Shown here: piece by piece, positions 52,086 through 61,121 of the stretch
How the letters are laid out: each line of letters begins with the position of its first letter
Position numbering within the stretch: position 1 is the first letter of the stretch
Assembly (NCBI GenBank): GCA_031430595.1
Contig: JANPBU010000002.1
Coordinates: 76,535-140,534, forward strand
Length of the DNA stretch: 64,000 nucleotides
DNA from: JANNBN01 sp031430595
Lineage (GTDB): Bacteria; Actinomycetota; Acidimicrobiia; Acidimicrobiales; JANYDT01
Direction: 5' to 3'
Position numbers and translations under genes: made by a program
The notes under the pieces: generated by a model
What the model saw: the letters and a program-made list of their open reading frames with translations, nothing else
Told to the model about the DNA's origin: nothing
The model's database searches: none

Positions 52086-53485
52086 GCGTGTTGGTCTTCT
52101 TTCAGGGGTTCAAGCGGAACGACAAGTTCGACTTCCGTACCGTCGCCAATAGTCGAATGTACCTTCCCGGTTCCGCCGATTCGTTCCATGCGGGCACAAA
52201 TCGATTGCGCAATTCCGCGGCGGTCAGCTGAAACCAAGAGCTGATCGAATCCGACACCCCGATCGCGCACGAACACCTCGATAGCTTTTGGAGTGCACTC
52301 GGCGAAGACATCGATGTGTTTCTGGCCCGAGTGTTTGGCAGCATTGACCATGGCCTCGCGGGCTGCAGCTACCAGGGCCGAAATCCGATCATCGATCATG
52401 ATGTCGCCGACCATAACTACATCGATGGTCACACCGTGATCACCTTCAACTTCTTGAGCGGTCAACTCGAGTGCTGTACCGAGATAGTCGACGTCGCCGA
52501 GTGTCGAGGTTCCGTCGTACAACCATGCTCTGAGTTCGCGTTCCTGTCGGCGAGCGATCGCAACCACCTGACGAGGATCATCTGAGCGACGCTGAATGAT
52601 GGCCAAGGTTTGCAGCACCGAATCATGCAGATGCGCAGCAAACTCTTCGCGAGCTTGTGCCTTCGCCCGGTTAACTCGTTCTACTGAAAGTTCGTTAGTG
52701 AGCCGTACAAGCCACGGACCCAAGATGCACGCACTACCAAGTGCCATGATAATAAGTGCGATTATGGTTGAACGCACCGCGTCAGATGAGGGGTCGCCAA
52801 CGGCAAACGCGCTCACCCCGGTCAGAACCAGCACACCCCCAACGATGACCCGCGGGATCGTTGTCTGAGGCGAACTAACAAAGTCCGCCGCCGTTCGACT
52901 CAGTGCACGCGGACCTTCCTCTAACAGCCTGGCGCGATCGGGTGCTCCGAGTTGATCTGAAACCCGTGGCCACACCATGGCGATACCAACGGCACCTATG
53001 AGTAGCGGCCAAAGAATACGAGCGGGTAGGGCCAAACCGATTCGCCGAGACGCAAGCGCAAGGCCAAGGCTGATTGCGGCAGTAGAAAGCGCGGAGACAA
53101 TATCCATACTTGGTTTTTGCTGGTCGACGCCTGATCCGCGTTCGGTACCTGACTCAAGTGGAAGTCGTAACCACAGTGCCACATACGCAATTACACCGAT
53201 ACCGGCCGACGAAGCTGCAATAACGAGGGCTACTCGAACCAAAACGACGTCGATCGCAAGCCACGAGGCAAGACCTTGGGCCACGCCACCGAGAATGGCA
53301 CCCGAACGCTCACGAGTTAGGCGTTCGGTGGGATGGAGCTTGATAGCAATTGGTGTTGGTGCAACCAGCCGGTAACCAACAGGGGGAGGGGGCAGATGAC
53401 TGAGGTGGTTGAGGTGCTCAACCTTTCTCCCCTGTTTACGCTTTGCGCCCTGTTTGCGCTCTGCGCCCTGTTTGCGAAAGTTCAC
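52082..53485 (-). CDS. PspC-domain sensor histidine kinase (HisKA_3 type)
   Basis: About 467 residues from the GTG at 53485; a GTG at 53596 is also in frame and neither has a good ribosome site. After a basic Lys-Gln-Gly repeat tail comes a PspC domain (TRERSGAILGGVAQGLASWL with one hydrophobic helix). Four further membrane helices follow, then the dimerisation helix with phospho-His in AAHLHDSVLQTLAI, and an HATPase domain (AREAMVNAAKHSGQ, RDRGVGFD). Actinobacteria use such kinases for envelope stress. It shares the PspC domain with the divergent gene at 53616, suggesting that both sense the same membrane state. Confidence 0.85.
   Translation of the reverse strand: MNFRKQGAERKQGAKRKQGRKVEHLNHLSHLPPPPVGYRLVAPTPIAIKLHPTERLTRERSGAILGGVAQGLASWLAIDVVLVRVALVIAASSAGIGVIAYVALWLRLPLESGTERGSGVDQQKPSMDIVSALSTAAISLGLALASRRIGLALPARILWPLLIGAVGIAMVWPRVSDQLGAPDRARLLEEGPRALSRTAADFVSSPQTTIPRVIVGGVLVLTGVSAFAVGDPSSDAVRSTIIALIIMALGSACILGPWLVRLTNELSVERVNRAKAQAREEFAAHLHDSVLQTLAIIQRRSDDPRQVVAIARRQERELRAWLYDGTSTLGDVDYLGTALELTAQEVEGDHGVTIDVVMVGDIMIDDRISALVAAAREAMVNAAKHSGQKHIDVFAECTPKAIEVFVRDRGVGFDQLLVSADRRGIAQSICARMERIGGTGKVHSTIGDGTEVELVVPLEPLKEDQHA
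53431..53480. repeat. 18-bp tandem repeat in the kinase N-terminus
   Basis: CCTGTTTACGCTTTGCGC, CCTGTTTGCGCTCTGCGC and a partial third copy lie head to tail (53431-53480). On the minus strand they encode the Lys-Gln-Gly repeats at the start of the kinase. The in-frame unit length permits copy-number change without frameshift. Confidence 0.8.
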
Positions 53486-53615
53486 CCCTATATCTTCGCA
53501 GCACCATTCGGGCGATGTCTTCCTGGTCGACCCCTGAGTCGGTCTGGGGTTGTTAAGGGTATTTCCGGGGTGCTTCCCCGATACGGTGAGGGCCACAATC
53601 TTTCAGACTGATTTC

Positions 53616-54284
53616 ATGAACGAAACCCCAGATACCTCAAACATTCCTGCCACCCCAGAAACGCCGACCGTTGTTACCTCAGAAGCGCCAACTGTCGTTT
53701 TGCCGACCGTAGTTATGCCAGCACCCGCTGGCGCTACCGGCCTTCCACCGCAGTGCGAGTTTCCAGCACCACCACCGAACGACGCCCAATTCGGCCAGTC
53801 CGGACCCTTCGTTCCCCCATATGTGCCCCCATATGTTGCACCCGGCGGTCAGTCAACCGGTCAGTCAACCGGTCAGTCAACCGGCCAGTTCCGATTCATG
53901 CGAAGCCGAAACGACAAGCGGGCTGCGGGTATCTGCGGTGGAATCGCCCGTGACCTGAACGTCGAGGCATGGATTGTTCGCCTCGTCGCCGTGATCATCA
54001 TGTTCACCACCGGGATCGGCTTTATCGCCTACATCATTGCTGCAGTCCTTATTCCGCAGGAACCGGAGGGAACCATTGCTATAGCGGCGAATCCGCAGTC
54101 ACGGTTTGGTTCATGGGATTCCAAGCAACTCGTCGGGGCTGGCCTACTTGGCCTTGGTGGGCTGATGTTTATGGATCGCCTCAACATTGGTCTGAATACC
54201 GACCTGAGCATCCCGTTGCTACTTATTGGTGGCGGAGCATTTGCCCTGTGGTCTCGCCGAGAGAAGCTTCGCAAGGATCAGTAA
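53616..54284 (+). CDS. PspC-domain membrane protein with Pro/Thr-rich N-terminal arm
   Basis: 222 residues from the ATG at 53616. Residues ~1-105 are a Pro/Thr/Val-rich arm ending in VPPYVPPYV and three GQST repeats. The PspC domain follows (RSRNDKRAAGICGGIARDLN, then a membrane helix ending VLIPQEPEG), then two more helices and a basic C-terminus. Phage-shock-type PspC proteins sense or stabilise the membrane. The gene diverges from the PspC-kinase operon. Confidence 0.82.
   Translation: MNETPDTSNIPATPETPTVVTSEAPTVVLPTVVMPAPAGATGLPPQCEFPAPPPNDAQFGQSGPFVPPYVPPYVAPGGQSTGQSTGQSTGQFRFMRSRNDKRAAGICGGIARDLNVEAWIVRLVAVIIMFTTGIGFIAYIIAAVLIPQEPEGTIAIAANPQSRFGSWDSKQLVGAGLLGLGGLMFMDRLNIGLNTDLSIPLLLIGGGAFALWSRREKLRKDQ
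53847..53882 (+). repeat. Three 12-bp tandem repeats
   Basis: GGTCAGTCAACC is repeated three times without error (53847-53858, 53859-53870, 53871-53882), encoding GQST units in the linker of the PspC protein. The in-frame unit allows length variation. Confidence 0.95.
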
Positions 54285-54325
54285 CCGACCTCAAGCTACG
54301 TAGTAGCTGAGTCGATGACCAGTAT

Positions 54326-55819
54326 GTGTTTGATCCGATCTCCGCAGCACCTCGGCTCGCGCGGAGATTGTTTCCAACGAGTAACCCTGCACGGGTTGCG
54401 CTCGGACTTGCCCTAGTTCAGTGGCTGGTGTTGTCGGTGCTTGTGCACCGTCAAATCAGCGGGATTGGGTCAAATAGCTGGGACCTTGGCATTTTCAACC
54501 AAGCCCTGTACGACATGGCCCGTGGCCGATCATTCATGACGTACCGGGGAATGGACGTCTTCGGTCACCACTTCCACCCGGCGTTTTACGTGTTGGCACC
54601 GGTTTCGTGGTTCGGGGGCGGTGCCAGGGCGCTCAGTCTCATCCAGGTTGCCATGTTGTGTGTTGGCACGTGGCCTGCGTTCCTACTGGGTCGAGATCGT
54701 GTCTCCGTCAATGGAGGGCCGAATCCAACAGCTGGTCTACTGATTGCGACGATCTACCTGTTGCATCCTTTAGTCACTGGGCTGAGTTGGTGGATGTTTC
54801 ACCCCGAGTCGCTGGCCATTGCGGCTGTTCTCACTGCATGGTGGGCTGCGACGACACAACGATGGAAGTTGTTCGCATTCACCGCCCTGTGGGCGGTGTT
54901 GAGCCGCGAAGATATTGCCCTAGCCGTAGCGGGGCTCGGGGTTTCGCTTGCGTTCGTGTTTCGCCAGGATCGACGCGCTCGCAAGATAGGGGTATTGACG
55001 GCTGTTGCTGCGCTGGGCTACTGGTCGTTGGTAACTCAAGTTGTCATGCCTGCACGACTTGGAACTCGTGAGCCGTATTACGTTCAAGATTTTTGGGGCC
55101 ATCTCGGTTCAACCATGCCGGAGGTACTTGTTACGGCCGTTACCCATCCAAATCGGGCCCTGGCCGGCGTGAAAGGCCAGGACGGTGCAGCCTTCGCCGC
55201 GACGCTCATCGGGCCAACCGGTGGGCTTGCATTCATGAATCCGGTGACATTGGTGGGTGCGGGCCCCCAATTCGTTGCCGTGACGCTGTCAAACGACCCA
55301 GACTCTCGACAGCCTTGGCATCACCATTCTGCGATAGTGATGCCGTTCACTATCATTTCGGCCGCCGAAGCGTTGCGCCGGATAGTGAAAAAGCGACCGA
55401 GGCTGTTTCGCCTTCTGGCCACGTGGATGATCGTTTCTGCCGGATTTAGCTACCTGGCCATGGCCCCCACCCCTCTTGGACCACTCGGGAACCGGTGGGC
55501 GGGCACAACCAAACAAAGTATTGAGATGCAGCGGGCGGTCCGGACCATTCCTCGTAATGCAGCCGTCGCCGCGACGGTCAGGCCGGGAAACCTTCTGACA
55601 AATCGTCCAGTGATCTATACGTGGCCGAACCCATTTAAAAAGTGGAAACGTGGGTACGAGTTCTCGCCCCTCCCACCGGTTGAGTCGGTTGACTACTTGG
55701 TGGTCCTTCGCAATGAATTGGGAATGAACGCACCATTGTTTGCGGACCTCACTTCCAAAACCGGGATGTTCAGGGTTTTGTCCGATGTCAACGGCGTTGT
55801 CGTTGCTGAGCGCAGGTAG
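54326..55819 (+). CDS. DUF2079-family polytopic membrane protein
   Basis: 497 residues, GTG start. About ten membrane helices. The DUF2079 signature near the N-terminus is SWDLGIFNQALYDMARG, then GHHFHPAFYVLAP. His and Asp residues in these outer loops resemble the active region of glycosyltransferase-C or mannosyltransferase-like enzymes, but the family is uncharacterised. Gap of 42 bp after the PspC gene, so co-transcription is possible. Confidence 0.82.
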   Translation: MFDPISAAPRLARRLFPTSNPARVALGLALVQWLVLSVLVHRQISGIGSNSWDLGIFNQALYDMARGRSFMTYRGMDVFGHHFHPAFYVLAPVSWFGGGARALSLIQVAMLCVGTWPAFLLGRDRVSVNGGPNPTAGLLIATIYLLHPLVTGLSWWMFHPESLAIAAVLTAWWAATTQRWKLFAFTALWAVLSREDIALAVAGLGVSLAFVFRQDRRARKIGVLTAVAALGYWSLVTQVVMPARLGTREPYYVQDFWGHLGSTMPEVLVTAVTHPNRALAGVKGQDGAAFAATLIGPTGGLAFMNPVTLVGAGPQFVAVTLSNDPDSRQPWHHHSAIVMPFTIISAAEALRRIVKKRPRLFRLLATWMIVSAGFSYLAMAPTPLGPLGNRWAGTTKQSIEMQRAVRTIPRNAAVAATVRPGNLLTNRPVIYTWPNPFKKWKRGYEFSPLPPVESVDYLVVLRNELGMNAPLFADLTSKTGMFRVLSDVNGVVVAERR

Positions 55820-55975
55820 AGCCCTTCGGACGAACTGTTTACCGGGAGCACCTTTTAGCATGAATTAGCAGGAATTAATTGTAATTTTCGGCAGGCCGTT
55901 GTATTCTCAAACCGATCGCTACCGCAGCACCTGCGCTCCGCCAGGTTTGCGCGGTACACGTCCCCCCCAAACAGC

Positions 55976-56009
55976 GGTGGCGTCTTAGCCTTAGGGCTTT
56001 GGCGCCACC
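55976..56009. terminator. Bidirectional hairpin between convergent genes
   Basis: GGTGGCG pairs with CGCCACC as an outer 7-bp stem and AGCC with GGCT inside, separated by a symmetric 4-by-4 internal loop. It lies between the DUF2079 and GGDEF-EAL stops. A second imperfect stem (TACCGC/GCGGTA with ACCTG/CAGGT inside) precedes it at about 55919-55956. No T-run is present. Confidence 0.5.
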
Positions 56010-56020
56010 CGTTGGGGTGC

Positions 56021-59000
56021 CTACCAGGCGAGTTTCTTGCTTGCTGCAGCGACGAACTGAACGAAACGCTCTGCTGGCACTGCTTTGGAAAATAACCAAC
56101 CTTGACCTGACTCGCAGCCCATCTCCGTCAAAAGAGCGAGCTGTCCTTCGGTTTCGATGCCTTCGGCAACCACTTCTAAACCAAGTTCGTGCGCAAGGGC
56201 TACGAGAGCGCGAACCATCGCTAGGTCGCGCGATTCCGTTTCAATGTGAACCAAAAATGATCGGTCAATCTTTAGCGTGTCAATCGGAAGATCGCGAAGG
56301 TACGACAGCGATGAAAAACCTGTTCCGAAGTCGTCAATCGAAGTCGGGATTCCACAAGATTTGAGGGCGTTGAGGGTGGGCACGACCTTGTCCCGGTTAA
56401 TGAGCGTTGACTCGGTGAGCTCTACACAGAGCTGCGAACCGGAAATACCTTCACGACGGCACGCTTCAACGATGAGGTCAACAATTCTCGAGTCAGTCAT
56501 TTGTAGCGGAGATGCGTTGATTGCCACCCAAAAGTCATTGTCAACAAGACCCGATTGCACCCAAGCCCCGAGATCCTCAGCCGCTTTCTGAATCACCCAG
56601 GCTCCGAGGTCGCCAATCAACCCTGACGATTCGCAAAGTTCAATGAATTCGTCTGGTTGAATAACGCCTTGAGTAGGGTGGAACCAGCGAACCAACGCTT
56701 CGCAACCCTCAATCAATCCATCAGACAAGCGAAGAATCGGTTGATACGCCAGTTTGAATTGTTGCTGGACAATCGCTAGTCGAAGCTCAGCTTGCAACTC
56801 GAAACGTCGCCGAGTCGTGGATTCCATATGGTCAGTAAACAGTTCGAAACGGTTGCCACCGTCAGCCTTCGCCCGATACATCGCGATATCGGCCTTGCGG
56901 AGCAGTTCGCTCGGAGTGAAATCGAGTACGGCCCGTGCCTCGTTCACCATCGCTCCGATGCTCGTCCTAACGGAAATTGAGTGATTGCCCAGTTCGAATG
57001 CGATGTCTAACGCTGACTTCAGACGAGCCCCCCACCCGGTTGCCGCCTCGACGGCATCACTACTTTCGACAACGATCACGAACTCGTCCCCGCCGAGGCG
57101 TGAAACAACGTCGCCTTCTTTTGCCAGGCCTCTCAAGATTTCGGCAACTTTTATAAGGAGTTGGTCGCCAACCTCGTGCCCAAGTGTGTCGTTGACCGCC
57201 TTGAAATCGTCAAGGTCAAGGAACAACACGGCCAGTCCGCTCGACTGTCGCTGCGCCCGTTGCATCAGTGTTTCGCACTGAACCAGCAGTTGGCGACGGT
57301 TCACAAGACCGGTCAAGGCGTCATGGGTTGCGTGGTATTCGAGAGATCTTGCCGCGGCCTCTCTGGAAATATGATGGGAAAGTAATTCCGAAACGACACG
57401 CACTGCGCTTCTGGTCTCAGGCGATACAAGTTCATCGAGAAGGTGAATGCTTCCGTTCTCGCCGATTATTGAGCTCATCATCAGCAGACCGATAAGTTTT
57501 CCCTCGTTGAACATCGCAGACACCAGAGCGGCACCCAGTTGAATCGGACCCGGAGCTTCGATCTGGTGGACAAACAAGTCGTGTGAACCGCCGCGAACGG
57601 CAACCTGAACTTCGCCGGTCAGAAGTTCAGGCAGCAGTCCATTTAATCGGTGCAGCGGCAGCGGTTCAATGAGGTGTCCAAGGTTTCTGGCACCATGCCG
57701 AGACTTCTCGTGAGTCACAACAAACACGTCGTGGTCGTCTGGCTGCCACAGCAAGACGCGATCGGTCCCGGCATAACTTCCAAGGTCTTCAAGGGCCAGG
57801 TGAAGGTTGACGTCGAAAGTTTTGCTTGAGCCATCCACGAATCGGCGCGAGATGTTCGCCACGGCAGTGGAAAGTTGGTCTTTGCGTAGGCGTTGTTCTT
57901 GCTCGATGACTCGGGCCGTCACATCGCGACCGGTCGTCAAATAACCTTCGACCAGCGGATCATCGAGCAAGTTCACGGTGACAATTTCCGCGACTCGACG
58001 GGTACGATCGAGATGGAGCATCTCTACTTGGCGAACACCGGAAGATTCCGCCGGCTTCAGCGAAAGAATCTCGTGAAGAATCTCCTCAGGTATCTTGGGG
58101 AAGGTTGAACTGATCGAGCCGAACTCTTCGGGAGTGATCCCACTCAACGAAAAGATTGAAGGGCTGGCGTACGAAATTCGCCCATCCGGGGTCCAAATCA
58201 CCAATACATCGCTGAGTTGGCTGACCATGGTTTCAAAGCGGCGACCCTGAGCTTGGTTGGCCCATTCGGTAGTCAATCGAATAAGTGGCGAGGCAATAAG
58301 TCGAATGTATTTTGGCAGTTCAAGGATGCTTCTATTGATTTCGCGCTCGAAAGCTTGCGGCCATCCGAGGGTGATTCGAACCGAGATGCCTTCCCCGAAC
58401 TGAGCTGTTGAGCAGGCAAGCACCAATGCGTCTCCTAACCAGTTTTGTTCGCTATCTGGTACCGATCCAACGACCGAGCGGACCACGCTGACGTTTGGAC
58501 GGGATAATGATCCCTGTGCCTGCGTTTGTGCTGGACCCGCGATGCGCCGGTCTTGGGTGAGGGCGCCATCCTGGTTCCAATGCCAAAGGTGCTCCGTTCC
58601 CCGGAACGTCAATGAGAGTTGGGCGACTGTTGCCGCATTCCAGCCGGCCATTTCAGCTAAGACCGGAGAGATGTTTGCCTCCAATGCGGGAACTTCGATC
58701 GAATCAAGGCGCCTAGCGAGACCATCTCGAAACACATGGCCATCAGCCGCGCCGGAACGAATCGCTTGATGCTCGGCATCTTGGGTGACATCCTTGGCCC
58801 GAAGCACCAACCCGTGGATTCCGGGGTACGAGCGAGCGTCATCGATCGTAATGTCAAAGACTTGGAAAGGTGAATGTGAATCTAGTTCCGTTGCCTGACC
58901 GGCAGTCGATGTCTCTTTTTGCAACGCCCGAACACGATCGGTCAGACGACTTATTTTTCCGGCCCGCAGGTCGAGCAGCCGAGCATTAAGGCGAGCCCGG

Positions 59001-59203
59001 TCTTCGGGAATCAGCCGTTGAATAAGGTCTTGCTGCGACGCAAGTTGGGTCCTCGAAAAGGTGGGATCGTTTTGGGCCCCCAACTGTTTCTGTGACCGAG
59101 CTTCATATAGGGCGATTCCTTCAGCCCCGAGAACGCTCACAAAGTGTTCATCGCTCAACACAAACGCAAGTAGGGCGCTGGTATCGACTTCACGTTCAAA
59201 CAT
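56021..59203 (-). CDS. PAS/GAF-containing GGDEF-EAL cyclic-di-GMP protein
   Basis: 1060 residues, no obvious membrane segment. N-terminal sensory regions include PAS-like folds (one around residues 330-450, VLVIWTPDGRISYASPSIFS) and a GAF-like domain (residues ~470-640). The GGDEF domain (~660-810) has an intact active site RLGGDEFVIV. The EAL domain (~825-1055) keeps EALVRW, NASPLQM, ELTEST, DDFGTGFSSLSYL and the late EGIETEGQ. Both domains look active, so it could make or degrade c-di-GMP, depending on the sensors. Single gene. Confidence 0.9.
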   Translation of the reverse strand: MFEREVDTSALLAFVLSDEHFVSVLGAEGIALYEARSQKQLGAQNDPTFSRTQLASQQDLIQRLIPEDRARLNARLLDLRAGKISRLTDRVRALQKETSTAGQATELDSHSPFQVFDITIDDARSYPGIHGLVLRAKDVTQDAEHQAIRSGAADGHVFRDGLARRLDSIEVPALEANISPVLAEMAGWNAATVAQLSLTFRGTEHLWHWNQDGALTQDRRIAGPAQTQAQGSLSRPNVSVVRSVVGSVPDSEQNWLGDALVLACSTAQFGEGISVRITLGWPQAFEREINRSILELPKYIRLIASPLIRLTTEWANQAQGRRFETMVSQLSDVLVIWTPDGRISYASPSIFSLSGITPEEFGSISSTFPKIPEEILHEILSLKPAESSGVRQVEMLHLDRTRRVAEIVTVNLLDDPLVEGYLTTGRDVTARVIEQEQRLRKDQLSTAVANISRRFVDGSSKTFDVNLHLALEDLGSYAGTDRVLLWQPDDHDVFVVTHEKSRHGARNLGHLIEPLPLHRLNGLLPELLTGEVQVAVRGGSHDLFVHQIEAPGPIQLGAALVSAMFNEGKLIGLLMMSSIIGENGSIHLLDELVSPETRSAVRVVSELLSHHISREAAARSLEYHATHDALTGLVNRRQLLVQCETLMQRAQRQSSGLAVLFLDLDDFKAVNDTLGHEVGDQLLIKVAEILRGLAKEGDVVSRLGGDEFVIVVESSDAVEAATGWGARLKSALDIAFELGNHSISVRTSIGAMVNEARAVLDFTPSELLRKADIAMYRAKADGGNRFELFTDHMESTTRRRFELQAELRLAIVQQQFKLAYQPILRLSDGLIEGCEALVRWFHPTQGVIQPDEFIELCESSGLIGDLGAWVIQKAAEDLGAWVQSGLVDNDFWVAINASPLQMTDSRIVDLIVEACRREGISGSQLCVELTESTLINRDKVVPTLNALKSCGIPTSIDDFGTGFSSLSYLRDLPIDTLKIDRSFLVHIETESRDLAMVRALVALAHELGLEVVAEGIETEGQLALLTEMGCESGQGWLFSKAVPAERFVQFVAAASKKLAW

Positions 59204-59382
59204 CGTCTACTTCTTCGTCGCGTTGCCCACCTACCTTGAGATGAGACAGAAATTCGGTGAATTCGCTCAACCTGACAGAAGAAAGCGCCGATCACACATA
59301 TGACTCTTAACTCACCAGGGAACCAAGCCTCAGTAATGCGAGGATCTTGACCCTCCTCTCGAACCACTTCTGTGGAGGGATT

Positions 59383-60036
59383 GTGCTTAGCAACCTAACT
59401 AGTACCCCAGAACTCACGGATGCACCGCTTCGCCGTGGTGACCGTCGCAAGCAACATACGCGGCGACGTCTCCTTGATGCGGCGGCTCAGACCTACACCG
59501 CTTCGGGGGTTGAAGGGGCAACGATCAGCGCGATAACCGAACGCGCCGATGTTGGTCTCGGTACGTTTTACCTGCACTTCGAAGACAAAGATGCAATCGC
59601 GATCTCTGTATGTGGGGTTGTTGTCGGTCGGCTTCTCGATGAAGACAATCAAGCTACTGAGGCAATTCGCTCGGTCGGTGGCGATCCTGACCCGCTCGCC
59701 GTCTTCTCGCGAGTTATCGGAAACCGTGCCGCTGCCGACCCGGGTCTTATGCGAAGTTTGCTTCGATGGGAAGGCCCTCGAATCGCTCCGACTCCGGGCC
59801 TCCCGTCTGTCGACAGCAACGAATTGCGCCGCCTACTGCTTCCGCAGTTAGCTGATCGATTCAAGATTGGCTGCGAGGCCGGTCGTTACCGGGTCGAGGA
59901 TCCCACCCTGTCAGCTCATGTGGTGCTCGGCGTTTACGCGTCAATCATTCCTGCTTGGGTGGCAAGTGGTCGCACCGATTGGTCAACACTCGGGTCGTTC
60001 ATCGAGCGATCAGTAACCTCAATGTTTCGGGTCTAA
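59383..60036 (+). CDS. TetR-family transcriptional regulator
   Basis: 217 residues from the GTG at 59383, chosen for the GGAGGG site just upstream; the frame extends to 59347. N-terminal TetR HTH: ATISAITERADVGLGTFYLH followed by FEDKDAIAI. The ligand domain has no recognised subfamily. It is divergent from the GGDEF-EAL gene (~180 bp between starts) and is the last gene before the composition break. Target unknown. Confidence 0.85.
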   Translation: MLSNLTSTPELTDAPLRRGDRRKQHTRRRLLDAAAQTYTASGVEGATISAITERADVGLGTFYLHFEDKDAIAISVCGVVVGRLLDEDNQATEAIRSVGGDPDPLAVFSRVIGNRAAADPGLMRSLLRWEGPRIAPTPGLPSVDSNELRRLLLPQLADRFKIGCEAGRYRVEDPTLSAHVVLGVYASIIPAWVASGRTDWSTLGSFIERSVTSMFRV

Positions 60037-60077
60037 GGAACGTTCCGGTTGTAAGGCAAAAAAGTAAACGGGCGACT

Positions 60078-60178
60078 CGGCACGGCAGCCAGGTGATCTA
60101 CGGCACCAGTTTCTCTCGCTGAGAGCTGCTGCCTTCCGGCCCTGACCCGGTTCACGGGAACCGATTGCACAGGGCCCG
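60078..60178 (-). ncRNA. ffs: Signal recognition particle RNA (4.5S type)
   Basis: On the minus strand the conserved SRP domain is visible: GTCAGG, then CCGGAAGG with the GGAA tetraloop, then CAGCAG, preceded by GTGAACCGG. The outer helix pairs GGGCCCTG-side sequence with the CCTGGCTGCC-side end only in part, so the ends are approximate. In actinobacteria ffs commonly neighbours tRNA-Ser and tadA, as here, though it reads in the opposite direction. Confidence 0.85.
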
Positions 60179-60247
60179 ACCGTCACACCCGAGAACGGGC
60201 GTGCCGACACGATACCCTTTGGCACCGGCACCTCCACGAGGGGCCAC

Positions 60248-60335
60248 GGAGAGCTGGCCGAGCGGACAAAGGCGCACGATTGGAAGTCGTGTGTGGGGCA
60301 ACTCACCGTGGGTTCGAATCCCACGCTCTCCGCCA
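60248..60335 (+). tRNA. tRNA-Ser (anticodon GGA)
   Basis: 88 nt. Acceptor GGAGAGC pairs with GCTCTCC, anticodon stem CACGA/TCGTG encloses TTGGAAG with anticodon GGA, a long variable arm follows, the T-loop is GGTTCGAATCC, and CCA is encoded (60333-60335). Confidence 0.95.
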
Positions 60336-60373
60336 GATGCGCCACCCGCGAGCTCGCGTCGTAGCCTGCCCCC

Positions 60374-60847
60374 ATGCCCGTGGCCGAGTCGACCGTCCTC
60401 GATCACCACGAGCTCATGGGCTTGGCCCTCGTCGAAGCGGCGCGAGCTGTCCTCCACGGTGACGTACCGATCGGCGCCGTCGTTGTCGACCGGCGCGGCA
60501 CCTTGCTCGCGTCGCGCCACAACGAGCGCGAGCTCACCGGCGACCCCACCGCGCACGCCGAGGTGCTCGCATTGCGCGACGCAGCAGCGAAGCTCGGCAC
60601 CTGGCGGCTCGACGGGTGCACCCTCGTCGTCACGCTCGAACCGTGCGTCATGTGCGCGGGCGCGTGCCAGCTCGCCCGCGTGTCCACCGTCGCGTTCGGC
60701 ACAGTCGACCTGAAGGGCGGCGCCCTCGGGTCGCTCTACAACGTGGGAAGCGACGCCCGGCTCAACCACGAGTTCCGCGTGTACCCGGGCGTGCGCGCCG
60801 CCGAAGGCGCGGAGCTGCTCACGACCTTTTTCGAGGCGCTCCGCTGA
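60374..60847 (+). CDS. tadA: tRNA-specific adenosine deaminase
   Basis: 157 residues. It converts adenosine-34 to inosine in the tRNA-Arg(ACG) anticodon. Zinc and catalytic motif TAHAEVLAL, second zinc motif PCVMCAGAC, and the substrate-specific block FGTVDLKGGALGSLYNV typical of TadA rather than cytosine deaminases. Start MPVAESTVLDHHELMG. In the first 20 codons 19 end in G or C, against 9 of 20 in the tetR gene just upstream, showing the composition change. Confidence 0.93.
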   Translation: MPVAESTVLDHHELMGLALVEAARAVLHGDVPIGAVVVDRRGTLLASRHNERELTGDPTAHAEVLALRDAAAKLGTWRLDGCTLVVTLEPCVMCAGACQLARVSTVAFGTVDLKGGALGSLYNVGSDARLNHEFRVYPGVRAAEGAELLTTFFEALR

Positions 60848-60915
60848 GCACCTCGACCGAACGACGGGTCGACCGCGGGTTGGGGGCCCGCGTCCGGTTC
60901 GCTACAGTCCCGACC

Positions 60916-61005
60916 GGAAGGTTGCCAGAGCGGACGAATGGGGCGGCCTCGAAAGCCGCTGTGGTCTACGGGTCACCAAGGGTTCGAATCCCTTACCTTC
61001 CGCCA
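60916..61005 (+). tRNA. tRNA-Ser (anticodon CGA)
   Basis: 90 nt. Acceptor GGAAGGT/ACCTTCC, anticodon stem GCGGC/GCCGC with loop CTCGAAA (anticodon CGA), extended variable arm, T-loop GGTTCGAATCC, encoded CCA (61003-61005). It reads the UCG codon, frequent in this GC-rich block. Confidence 0.95.
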
Positions 61006-61121
61006 TCACCGCGTGGCGTCGCTCGTGCGATCGGCGACACGCGCCGTGCCGCAGTCGACCACCTGTCCTGCGGGGCGGGTGTCGCTCGACTGTGCGTTGT
61101 TCATCGCGCCCAGGAGGCCGA

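Noticed and set aside
55919..56009. Cyclic-di-GMP (GEMM) riboswitch near the GGDEF-EAL gene
   Set aside because: An AAAGCC-like string invites the idea, but the two-hairpin core does not match the consensus, and the site lies 3' of convergent genes rather than in a leader.
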